Part shown: one piece after another, positions 8,959 to 16,708 of the stretch
Position numbering within the stretch: position 1 is the stretch's first letter
How the letters are laid out: the number at the start of each line of letters is the position of its first letter
Assembly: GCA_963762825.1 (NCBI GenBank)
Contig: CAVXLZ010000001.1
Span: 1,302,001-1,366,000, forward strand
Length of the DNA: 64,000 nt
Origin: Miltoncostaea sp963762825
GTDB lineage: Bacteria > Actinomycetota > Thermoleophilia > Miltoncostaeales > Miltoncostaeaceae
Direction: 5' to 3'
Position numbers and translations under genes: made by a program
The notes under the pieces: model-generated
The model's input: the letters and a program-made list of their open reading frames with translations, nothing else
What the model was told of the DNA's origin: nothing
Database searches by the model: none

Positions 8959-10165
8959 GGCGACCGGTTTGTCTGGATGATCGGCGTCCTATGTTGACGA
9001 GGATGCCCGTGGAGGCCAGGAGGATGATCAGGTTGCTGCCCCCGAAGGAGACGAACGGGAGCGGTACACCGGTGACGGGCAGCATGCCCACGACGGCCCC
9101 GATGTTGACGGCCGCCTGCATTACGACGAACGTGGTGAGACCCGCGGCCAGAACCTGCTGGTGAAGGTCCCGCGCACCCAGCGCGATGCGAAAGCCGGCG
9201 ATCGCGAAGAGCCCGAACGCCACCAGAATCGCAACCACGCCGATGAGGCCCAGTTCCTCCCCCACCGTCGCGAGGATCATATCGGTGTGCGCCTCGGGGA
9301 GATAGAAGGCCTTCTGGACGCCGTCGCCGAGGCCGACGCCGTGCAACCCGCCCGAGCCGAGGGCGACCTGCGCCTGCACGCTCTGGAACCCGGCTCCGTC
9401 GGGATCGCTCCAGGGATCGAGGAACGTGAAGAAGCGCTCGCGCCGGTAGGGCTCGGCCAGCATCGCGATGGTTGCCAGCAGGCCTCCGATCCCGACGATC
9501 ATCCCGAGGTGCTTCATCCGCGCTCCGGCGACGATCAACATGGCGAACGCGATCGCGCAGAGGATCATCGCGGTCCCCATGTCGGGCTCGACCAGGATCA
9601 GCAGGGCGATGAGTCCGGTCACGACCAGGAACGGGGTGAGCCCCTTCGGCGTGGTGATCCGTGCGGGTGGGCGCACCACGGCCTGCGCGATCCAGAGTGC
9701 GAGCGCCAGCTTCGCCAGCTCCGAGGGTTGGAGCTGCCCGAGACCTCCGAGCGGGATCCAGCGACTCGAGCCGTTGACCTCCAGACCCACCGACGGGATG
9801 AGGACCATGACGAGGAGCAGTGCCGACACGGCGAGGGCGGGCGGGCCGAGTCGCTTGATCCCCTGGGGAGTCATCCGAGCGAGGGCGGCGTAGGCCCCCA
9901 GGCCGACCACGGCGTAGGCGGCCTGGCGGACCGCCAACCCGAGGGGGTCGCCGTCGGAGAGAAGGGCGGTGGCGCTCGAGGTGGAGAAGACCATGACGAG
10001 GCCGAAGCAGACGAGCGCCAACACCGTGCCACCGAGCAGGCGGTCGGGGCCGATCGAGGGACCGCTCGCCCTGGCCGGAGCCCGGCGGCGGGAGGGGGCC
10101 GGCCGGGGGGCGACACGCGCCGCGGGGCGCGGGGCGGAGCGCGCGGCTGATCGGGAGGAGGCCAC
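8852..10165 (-). CDS. ftsW: Septal peptidoglycan polymerase FtsW (SEDS family)
   Basis: Polytopic SEDS glycosyltransferase that polymerises lipid II with FtsI. The protein has a basic and proline-rich N-terminus of about 40 residues, then about ten membrane helices. It keeps the SEDS hallmarks GSSRWIPLGGLGQLQPSELAK, VEPDMGTAMI, the loop YRRERFFTFLDPWSDPDGAGFQ, and ATVGEELGLIG. The GTG start is at 10165. The last 35 residues after VNIGRRSS are low-complexity and lie over the start of murG, so the true end may be earlier if a base is wrong there. Confidence 0.96.
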   Translation of the reverse strand: MASSRSAARSAPRPAARVAPRPAPSRRRAPARASGPSIGPDRLLGGTVLALVCFGLVMVFSTSSATALLSDGDPLGLAVRQAAYAVVGLGAYAALARMTPQGIKRLGPPALAVSALLLVMVLIPSVGLEVNGSSRWIPLGGLGQLQPSELAKLALALWIAQAVVRPPARITTPKGLTPFLVVTGLIALLILVEPDMGTAMILCAIAFAMLIVAGARMKHLGMIVGIGGLLATIAMLAEPYRRERFFTFLDPWSDPDGAGFQSVQAQVALGSGGLHGVGLGDGVQKAFYLPEAHTDMILATVGEELGLIGVVAILVAFGLFAIAGFRIALGARDLHQQVLAAGLTTFVVMQAAVNIGAVVGMLPVTGVPLPFVSFGGSNLIILLASTGILVNIGRRSSRQTGRLVAVDTAEGHDRRRRDGRSRDARAGGGRRAPGPGR

Positions 10166-10221
10166 AGCCCAGGTGTCTTCGCCGGACCGGCCCCCCTCCC
10201 CTGCCGCCGGCGCCGCGAATC

Positions 10222-11535
10222 TCAGGCGTCAGGCAGGCCTTCCACGATGGTCCGGAAGGCATCGCCGCGCGCCCGGAAGTCGCGGAACTCGTCCCCGGTG
10301 GGAGCCCCCGGAGACAGCAGCACGGCGCCGCCGGCGGGGACCATCGCGCGCGCCCTGTCCACGGCGCCTGCGAGATCGTCGCCGCATGCCGCCGCCACGG
10401 GCAGATCCTTGATCCGCTCGACGATCCGCGGACCGTTCGCCGGCATGCCGACGACCCCGACGACCGAACCCCCCTCGGCGAGGAACGCCGCGAGCGGGGC
10501 GTAGTCCTGACGGCGGTCGTGGCCACCCACCAGGAGTACGGTCGGTCGCGGGGCGAGCGCCCGCGCGGCGGCGACGGTGGCCTCGGGGATGGTGGCGATG
10601 CTGTCGTTCACGAAGAGGACCCCTCCCCGCTCACCGAGAGGCTCGACGCGGTGGGCCAGCGGCTGGAAGTCCGCGAGGGCCGGCACGAGATCCGGCCCCT
10701 CGACACCGACCGCGGCCAGCGCGGCGAGTGCGGCGCAGACGTTGTCGAGGTTGTGCTCGCCCACCAGGGAGATCCCCTCCCGCGCCGCATACGGCTCCCC
10801 CCGGAGGCTGATGCCGGAGGGCGTGACGTCGAACCCGTCGCCGCTGCGGAACCAGATCGGGTGTGGGAGCGAGGCCGAGCGCTCGCGGATGCGCGGGTCG
10901 GCCGCGTTCAGCACCGAGCGCATGCCGGGGCGATGGGCGAACAGGTTCAGCTTGTCCGCCCAGTAGCGCTCCTGGGTGCCGTGCCAGTCCGTGTGCTCTC
11001 GGAAGAGGTTGAGCAGCACGCCGACGCTCGGGGACGCCGTGAGGTCGCTGGTCTGGAAGCTCGAGAGCTCGAGCACCCAGAGGTCGACCGCGTCGGCGTC
11101 GTCGGCGAGGAGATCGACCAGCGGCGTGCCGATGTTGCCGGCCAGCCGCACCCGCCGCCCGCGGGCGGCGGCCAGGTGGGCGATGAGGGCGCTCGTGGTG
11201 CTCTTGCCCTTCGTCCCGGTGACGCCGATCGTCAGGGCCGTGGGATTCTCCGCGAACCATAGGTCGGTGCCGGTCGTCAGCTCCACGCCGGCGGCGGCGA
11301 GGCGTGCCACCTCAGGGCGGTACCGGCTGATCCCGGGGGAGCGCACGACGACGTCGCAGCCGAGCAGGACCGCGGGGTCGGAAGCCACCGCGAGCCCCGG
11401 CGGCGGCGGGCCCTCGTCCACGAGCACGAGTGGAGTCCCGCGAAGGCGCTCCGCCACGGCACCGGCGATGGCCCGCCCCTCGCGGCCCATGCCCCAGATG
11501 CCGACCCGGCGTCCCTCAAGCTCCGAGAAGCGCAC
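10222..11535 (-). CDS. murD2: MurD-family ligase, probably UDP-MurNAc-L-Ala--L-glutamate ligase (MurD2)
   Basis: Mur ligase joining glutamate to UDP-MurNAc-L-Ala. The 437 residues show the N-domain GIWGMGREG, the ATP loop GVTGTKGKSTTSA (104-116), ELSSFQTSDL and GEHNLDNVCAALAA. In ordinary MurD a DSKATN-type motif contacts D-Glu; here residues 311-320 read DSIATIPEAT, so the Lys and the Asn are gone. The C-terminal substrate loop reads LLSPGAPTGDEF instead of the usual ACASxDQF-like form. Together with the adjacent MurL-type gene this predicts L-Glu rather than D-Glu as substrate. The GTG start at 11535 overlaps the murL stop by 20 bases. Family membership is secure; the substrate is inferred. 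Confidence 0.9.
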   Translation of the reverse strand: MRFSELEGRRVGIWGMGREGRAIAGAVAERLRGTPLVLVDEGPPPPGLAVASDPAVLLGCDVVVRSPGISRYRPEVARLAAAGVELTTGTDLWFAENPTALTIGVTGTKGKSTTSALIAHLAAARGRRVRLAGNIGTPLVDLLADDADAVDLWVLELSSFQTSDLTASPSVGVLLNLFREHTDWHGTQERYWADKLNLFAHRPGMRSVLNAADPRIRERSASLPHPIWFRSGDGFDVTPSGISLRGEPYAAREGISLVGEHNLDNVCAALAALAAVGVEGPDLVPALADFQPLAHRVEPLGERGGVLFVNDSIATIPEATVAAARALAPRPTVLLVGGHDRRQDYAPLAAFLAEGGSVVGVVGMPANGPRIVERIKDLPVAAACGDDLAGAVDRARAMVPAGGAVLLSPGAPTGDEFRDFRARGDAFRTIVEGLPDA

Positions 11536-12895
11536 CGATGGCCCGATCGTGCCGCTCAGGGATGGCGTCTTCTCCCGCCCGGACGAGCCACGGAGCGACG
11601 GCCCCCTCGTCGGGCCCGCCCACGGCCGGAGCGAGGCGGGCCACCAGGAGGTCGCCGCTCCACTGCGGCGACGCCGCGATGGCCCGGAGGGCCGCCCGCG
11701 CCTCGTCGGTCTCGCCCACGCACTCGAAGGGCTTCTCGGCCTCGATTCCGAGAATCGCCCGGAAGCCCTCCTCCTGGGACGCGTCATCGAGGAGATCGCG
11801 GCCGAAGATCGCCACGAGGGCGGCGCGATCGAGGAAGGGCGCGAGAGCGAGGAAGACGAATCGGCACTTCGGGCAGTCGCCGCACCAGCCCGCCGCCGCC
11901 GGCTGGTGGATGCGGAATCCGCGGTTGCAGCTCATGAAGCTGGAGTGGTGGGCCGGGAGCCGGGCGAAGGCGCGGCTGATGGCCAGCTCCGACCACGGGC
12001 GCAGCAGGGAGAAGCAGCGCAGATCGGATGCCACGTCCCTCTCGAGCGCCTCGGCCAGGCCGCGCTCGGCCTCCCAGCTCTTGCTGAACTGGTGGTTGAT
12101 GGTCGCGCCGAACTCGGGCCAGGCGAAGTTGCCCGAGGAGGCCGAGCGCTCGTTCGACATCACCACCGCGTCGCACTCGTGGAGCAACGCCGCGATGACC
12201 GCGGCGCACGTGACGATGGCGGTGATCGGCACGTGGCCGTTGTATGCCCCGCGACGGTTGAGTTCGAAGAGCTCCGGCGCGATGGAGCGATCGACGTGGA
12301 TCATGGGGGCGCCCTCGATCTGCGCCGCGGCATCCGCCGACGGCTTGCTACCGAGGGAGAACGCGATCAGATCCTCGCCCGCAGCCGAGAGCGCCACCAG
12401 GCTCACCACCGAATCCTTGCCCCCGCCGATCGGGACCAGGGAGCGCGCCCGGAGCCCCGCGGGCCCCGCACGCCCTCCACGGCCCCCGGCCGACGGGAAC
12501 ACGATGCCCGCACCGATGCGCGGCAGCCGGTTGCGCCACGCGAACTCGCCGAGCCCCTGGGTGTAGAGCCGGGCGAGGAATGCCGCCGTGGCAGGGGTGG
12601 GCGCTTCGCCGTCGATGACGATGCGCGGGGGCGCCGCGGCCTTGAAGTAGCTCACGCCTGCCACCAGGTGCAGCAGCCGTGCGGCCCGGTCGAGCGCCGC
12701 GCGCCGCGCGGGCGGGGGTGCGGGACCGGCGGGGACCGGGAACGCGTACGACTCGATGAAGTGGTGCTCGTCATCGAGCGCATAGCCGAGCTCCACGATC
12801 CCGGTGCGCCAGTCGGCGGCGCAGGTGGTGAACCGGAAGGCGCCGATCGCCTCCGGGGAGAACGCCGGTGCGGACGCGGGCCCGGGCGGGCTCAC
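11516..12895 (-). CDS. murL: UDP-MurNAc-L-Ala-L-glutamate epimerase (MurL-like)
   Basis: Predicted to invert L-Glu to D-Glu after it has been attached to UDP-MurNAc-L-Ala, replacing glutamate racemase. Residues 156-163 IGGGKDSV form a PP-loop-like ATP site. Further conserved blocks are ELNRRGAYNGHVPITAI (211-227), SNERSASSGNF (247-257), NHQFSKSWEAER (267-278), FSLLRPWSELAISR (295-308), the Cys triad WCGDCPKCRFVFLALAPF (337-354) and IFGRDLLDD. These match, from memory, the Xanthomonas MurL family. The GTG start overlaps the mraY stop (GTGA), giving 459 residues; the frame stays open upstream but only as antisense of mraY. It lies directly before the MurD homologue, its functional partner. Confidence 0.88.
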   Translation of the reverse strand: MSPPGPASAPAFSPEAIGAFRFTTCAADWRTGIVELGYALDDEHHFIESYAFPVPAGPAPPPARRAALDRAARLLHLVAGVSYFKAAAPPRIVIDGEAPTPATAAFLARLYTQGLGEFAWRNRLPRIGAGIVFPSAGGRGGRAGPAGLRARSLVPIGGGKDSVVSLVALSAAGEDLIAFSLGSKPSADAAAQIEGAPMIHVDRSIAPELFELNRRGAYNGHVPITAIVTCAAVIAALLHECDAVVMSNERSASSGNFAWPEFGATINHQFSKSWEAERGLAEALERDVASDLRCFSLLRPWSELAISRAFARLPAHHSSFMSCNRGFRIHQPAAAGWCGDCPKCRFVFLALAPFLDRAALVAIFGRDLLDDASQEEGFRAILGIEAEKPFECVGETDEARAALRAIAASPQWSGDLLVARLAPAVGGPDEGAVAPWLVRAGEDAIPERHDRAIGALLGA

Positions 12896-13887
12896 GGCGT
12901 CAGGGTCGGGAGGGTCTGCAGGTCGCGGAAGTAGAGCGTGAAGCCGACCGCCGCGAAGATGGCCGCGATCAGCCAGAAGCGGACGATGATCTTGGTCTCG
13001 CTCCAGGCGGCCATCTCGAAGTGGTGGTGGACGGGGGTCATGAGGAACACGCGGCGCCGGAAGCGCTTGAAGACGATCACCTGGATGATCACCGAGAGGG
13101 CCTCGGCGACGAAGATCGCGCCGATCACCACCAGGAGGACCTCGGTCTCGGTCATCACCGCCATCGCGGCGATGGCCCCGCCGAGCGCGTAGGAGCCCGT
13201 GTCGCCCATGAAGACCGCCGCCGGGAACGAGTTGAACCAGAGGAAGCCGACGCACGCCCCGACGAGCGTGGCGCCGAAGATGGCCAGATCCCGCTGGTTG
13301 GAGACGAAGGCGATGGCAGTGTAGGACAGCAGCACGATGGCGCAGACGCCGGCTGCGAGGCCGTCGAGGCCGTCGGTCAGGTTGACCGCGTTCGCGGCGC
13401 CCGCGACCACCAGGAACACCATGATGAAGAAGGCCACGATGCCGATCTCGAACGAGTCGTCGAGCACCGGGACCGTGAGGGTGGTGGGCAGGCCGACGAC
13501 CTCCACCGCCACCCACACCAGGGCCGCGGCCACCAGGAGCAAACCGAACATGCGCCACCGACCGGAGAGCCCCAGGGAGCGCTTCTTCACGATCTTCATG
13601 AAGTCGTCGACGAAGCCGATCGCGCCGCAGGCGATCGTGGTGAAGAGCACCAGCATCGCCTCGGTGCTGCGACTCGAGAGGATGATGAACGGCAGGGTCG
13701 TGGCCACGAGGATCAGCAGGCCGCCCATGGTGGGCGTGCCCTGCTTCTCGGCGTGAGCAGCCGGAATTAGCCCCGCCGGCCGCACGAACTGGCCGACCTC
13801 GTTGGCGCGCAACCACGCGATGAACTTCGGCCCGAGGAAGATGAGCAGGGTGGCCGCCGAGATGGCGGAGATGAGGACGCGGGGCAC
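12892..13887 (-). CDS. mraY: Phospho-N-acetylmuramoyl-pentapeptide transferase
   Basis: Polytopic membrane enzyme that moves phospho-MurNAc-pentapeptide to undecaprenyl phosphate to give lipid I. The 331-residue protein has about ten helices and all family motifs: EKQGTPTMGGLLI, GFVDDFMKI, NAVNLTDGLDGLA with the catalytic Asp residues, WFNSFPAAVFMGDTGSYALG and the histidine loop TPVHHHFE. The GTG start at 13887 shares its first base with the murF TAG stop. Confidence 0.97.
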   Translation of the reverse strand: MPRVLISAISAATLLIFLGPKFIAWLRANEVGQFVRPAGLIPAAHAEKQGTPTMGGLLILVATTLPFIILSSRSTEAMLVLFTTIACGAIGFVDDFMKIVKKRSLGLSGRWRMFGLLLVAAALVWVAVEVVGLPTTLTVPVLDDSFEIGIVAFFIMVFLVVAGAANAVNLTDGLDGLAAGVCAIVLLSYTAIAFVSNQRDLAIFGATLVGACVGFLWFNSFPAAVFMGDTGSYALGGAIAAMAVMTETEVLLVVIGAIFVAEALSVIIQVIVFKRFRRRVFLMTPVHHHFEMAAWSETKIIVRFWLIAAIFAAVGFTLYFRDLQTLPTLTP

Positions 13888-15194
13888 TAGTGTCTCGGCG
13901 CGATCACGTCGCCGAGGCGCTCGAGCCCCATCGATCGCGACCCTTTCAACAGCACCGCGTCGCCCTCGCGCAGCAGCCCCGGCACCCGGTCAAGGGCCTC
14001 CTCGACCGTGGCCAGGTGCACCGCTTCGCGCCCCGAGGCTCCGGCCGCGTATGCGGCCGCCCGCTCCCCCACGGCGATCACCAGATCGATGCCGTCGGCG
14101 GCCGCGGCCTCGCCGACCTCGCGGTGGTAGCGCGCCTCCTCCGGGCCGAGCTCCATCATGTCGGCCAGGATCGCCACCCGGCGCCCCGGGCGCGTGGCGA
14201 GATCGGCGAGCGCCGCGCGCATCGCGATCGGATTGGCGTTGTAGCAGTCTTCGATCAGAACCCCGCCGACGGCGAGCGGGCGCTCCTGGCCGCGCAGGGC
14301 CGAGAGGGCGACATCGATGCGGGCCCCCTCGGGGGGCGCCATCCCGAGCGCGCGGCAGCATGCGAGGGCGGCGGCGGCGTTGCGCAACTCCCATCCCTTG
14401 GTCAGGCTCAGGTCGAGAGTGAGGTCCGGTGCGTCACCGAAGCGCACGACACTCACGCCGGGGTCGAGGGTGGCGAGGTGCGGCTCCAGCAGCGGCTCAT
14501 CGGCGGGCACGACCGCGGTCCCCCCGGGGGGGAGCGCCTGGAGGATCTCGGCCTTGGCGGCGGCCACGGCCTCGACGGTCCCGAGCAGCTCCAGGTGCAC
14601 GGGGCCGATGGAGGTGATGCAGGCCACCTCGGGCGGGGCCAAAGCCGCGAGCGCGGCGATCTGCCCCATGCCGCGCATGCCCATCTCGACGACCGCCACC
14701 TGGCACCCCTCGGGGAGCCCCAGTAGCGACATCGGGACGCCGACCTCGGTGTTGCGGTTTCCCGGAGTCCCCTCCGCGGCGACCCCGGCGGCGCGGAGCA
14801 TCGCGACGAGGATGTCCTTGGTCGTGGTCTTGCCCGTTGCCCCGGTGACCCCGACCACCCGCGCCCCGCTGCGCTCGAGCGCGATGCGCCCGGCCGCCTG
14901 GAGCACCTCGAGAGGATCCTGGGCGACGATCACCGGCTTGCGGATGGACTGGACGTCGCCCTCGATCCAGCGCCACGCCGACTCGGAGACCACTGCCCCC
15001 ACGGCACCGTCGCGCAGGGCGTCGGGGGCGTGCATCCCGCCATCGGCGAACTCCCCCTTGAGGCCGAAGAAGAGCGCGCCCGGCAGCGGCTCGCGCGAGT
15101 CGACGAAGGCGCCGTCGATCTCGACGTCGGGCTTGCCCACCGGAATGCGGGCGGCCGGACCGGCCTTCAGCAGGTCGTTGACCGTGAGCCTCAC
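13887..15194 (-). CDS. murF: UDP-MurNAc-tripeptide--D-alanyl-D-alanine ligase
   Basis: Mur ligase adding D-Ala-D-Ala. The 435-residue protein has the ATP loop GVTGATGKTTTKDI, NTEVGVPMSLL, EMGMRGMGQI and the C-terminal LIEDCYNANPIAMRAAL. The linker between central and C-terminal domains is short: the usual beta segment with GRHNxxNA is reduced to TKGWELRNAAAALA after VVRFGDAPDL, making the protein about 20-40 residues shorter than usual. The GTG start overlaps murE (GTGA). Confidence 0.95.
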   Translation of the reverse strand: MRLTVNDLLKAGPAARIPVGKPDVEIDGAFVDSREPLPGALFFGLKGEFADGGMHAPDALRDGAVGAVVSESAWRWIEGDVQSIRKPVIVAQDPLEVLQAAGRIALERSGARVVGVTGATGKTTTKDILVAMLRAAGVAAEGTPGNRNTEVGVPMSLLGLPEGCQVAVVEMGMRGMGQIAALAALAPPEVACITSIGPVHLELLGTVEAVAAAKAEILQALPPGGTAVVPADEPLLEPHLATLDPGVSVVRFGDAPDLTLDLSLTKGWELRNAAAALACCRALGMAPPEGARIDVALSALRGQERPLAVGGVLIEDCYNANPIAMRAALADLATRPGRRVAILADMMELGPEEARYHREVGEAAAADGIDLVIAVGERAAAYAAGASGREAVHLATVEEALDRVPGLLREGDAVLLKGSRSMGLERLGDVIAPRH

Positions 15195-16672
15195 GCCGCC
15201 GCTCCGGCCAGAAGCGCGCGGGCCACCTCGCGGTCGTCGAACGGCGTCACGACGCCGTCGCGCTCCTGACCCTGCTCATGCCCCTTGCCCGCGATCACGA
15301 CGACGTCGCCGGCCGTGCCGTCCCTCAGCGCGCGGGCGATCGCCGCACCGCGGTCGACCTCGACCACCAACTCGGCCGGGCCCCCTTCTGCTCCCACCAG
15401 GATCTCCGCCACGATCGCCTCCGGCTCTTCCGTACGGGGATTGTCCGAGGTGACCACGGCCACATCGGCGAGTCGTCGGGCAACTGCGCCCATCTGGGGG
15501 CGCTTGCCCCGGTCGCGGTCGCCACCGCACCCGAAGACGACGATCAGGCGGCCACCGGCGACGATCTCGCGGGCGGCCCGCAGGACGTTCTCGAGCGAAT
15601 CGGGGGTGTGGGCGTAGTCGACGATGACCGGGAAGGGCTGGCCTCCCTCGATCGCCTCGAACCTGCCCGGCACCCCGGCGACCGATGCGATGCCGGACAC
15701 GAGCGCCTCGTGCGGCAGCTCGAGGAGCTCGGCCACCGCGGTCACGCCCGCCAGGTTGGAGAGGTTGAACCGGCCGCGCAGGCGGCTCTCGATCGACACC
15801 GGCCCGCGGGGGGTCTCCATTCGCGCCCGGATCCCGGTCTCGAGCCCGCTCACGCGGGTGGCGCGGACCGCGGCGGGCGCGTTGACCGCGTAGCCGAGCG
15901 CGCCGGTCTCGCGCGCGAGGCGACGGCCGAACTCGTCGTCGAGGTTCGTCGCCCCCGGCGGATTCTCGCCCTCGGCCGCGGGCCGCGCGAAGAGGGTGCG
16001 TTTCGAGGCGTAGTAGTGCTCGACGTCGGGGTGGTAGTCGAGGTGGTCGCGGGTGAGGTTGGTGAACAGGGCTGCGGCGAAGCGCGTGCCGGCCACCCTT
16101 CGCTGCGCGAGTGCGTGAGAGGAGACCTCCATGGCGCACGCGGTGTCCCCCGCCTCGCGCATGCGGGACAGCAGGCGTTGGAGCTCGACCGCGTCCGGCG
16201 TCGTGTGCCGTACGGGCACCGCGCGGCCGCCGACCCTCGCCTCGATGGTTCCGATCAGTCCGCACCGGTGTCCGGCCGCCTCCAACACCGCCCGCAGCAG
16301 GAACGCCGAGGTGGTCTTGCCGTTCGTGCCCGTGACCCCCACCACGCGCAGCGCGTGTGAGGGGTGGCGCTCGAAGGCCGCCGCGGCGAGCGCCGCGCCC
16401 AGCCGCGCGTCGCCGACGAGGACCTGGGGGACGGCGAGCTCGAGGGGCCGCTCGACCAGGACCGCGACGGCGCCGCGCGCCACCGCGTCGGCGGCGAAGT
16501 CGTGCCCGTCGGCCCTCAGGCCCGGGATCGCGCAGAAGAGGGCTCCCGGTGAGACCTGATCGGCGCGCTCGACCACCGAGGTGACGACCACGGCGCCCGC
16601 GTCCGGGGTGCCACCCGGCGGCGGGAGCACACGCCCTCCGGGTCCGCTCCCGATCAGCTCGTCCAGGGTCAT
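15191..16672 (-). CDS. murE: UDP-MurNAc-tripeptide synthetase, meso-DAP type
   Basis: Adds the third stem-peptide residue. The 493-residue protein has GVTGTNGKTTSAFL, a MEVSSHALAQRRV block, the carbamylated-Lys region HYYASKRTLF, GRFNLSNLAG, VDYAHTPDSL, GCGGDRDRGKRP, and the DNPRTEE motif that indicates meso-diaminopimelate rather than lysine as substrate. lysA in the same window fits a DAP pathway. The ATG start is separated from ftsI by 36 bases, with TAGCAT at 16688-16683 as a possible internal promoter element. Confidence 0.97.
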   Translation of the reverse strand: MTLDELIGSGPGGRVLPPPGGTPDAGAVVVTSVVERADQVSPGALFCAIPGLRADGHDFAADAVARGAVAVLVERPLELAVPQVLVGDARLGAALAAAAFERHPSHALRVVGVTGTNGKTTSAFLLRAVLEAAGHRCGLIGTIEARVGGRAVPVRHTTPDAVELQRLLSRMREAGDTACAMEVSSHALAQRRVAGTRFAAALFTNLTRDHLDYHPDVEHYYASKRTLFARPAAEGENPPGATNLDDEFGRRLARETGALGYAVNAPAAVRATRVSGLETGIRARMETPRGPVSIESRLRGRFNLSNLAGVTAVAELLELPHEALVSGIASVAGVPGRFEAIEGGQPFPVIVDYAHTPDSLENVLRAAREIVAGGRLIVVFGCGGDRDRGKRPQMGAVARRLADVAVVTSDNPRTEEPEAIVAEILVGAEGGPAELVVEVDRGAAIARALRDGTAGDVVVIAGKGHEQGQERDGVVTPFDDREVARALLAGAAA

Positions 16673-16708
16673 GCGGGAGCGGATGCTACCACAGCCGCAC
16701 GGGCCGGA

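Noticed and set aside
11516..13816. A 766-codon open frame that could be read as a fusion of MurL with an upstream domain
   Set aside because: The extra part is antisense to or out of frame with mraY and has only low-complexity Arg/Gly sequence. The GTG at 12895 overlapping the mraY stop gives a complete MurL-size protein.
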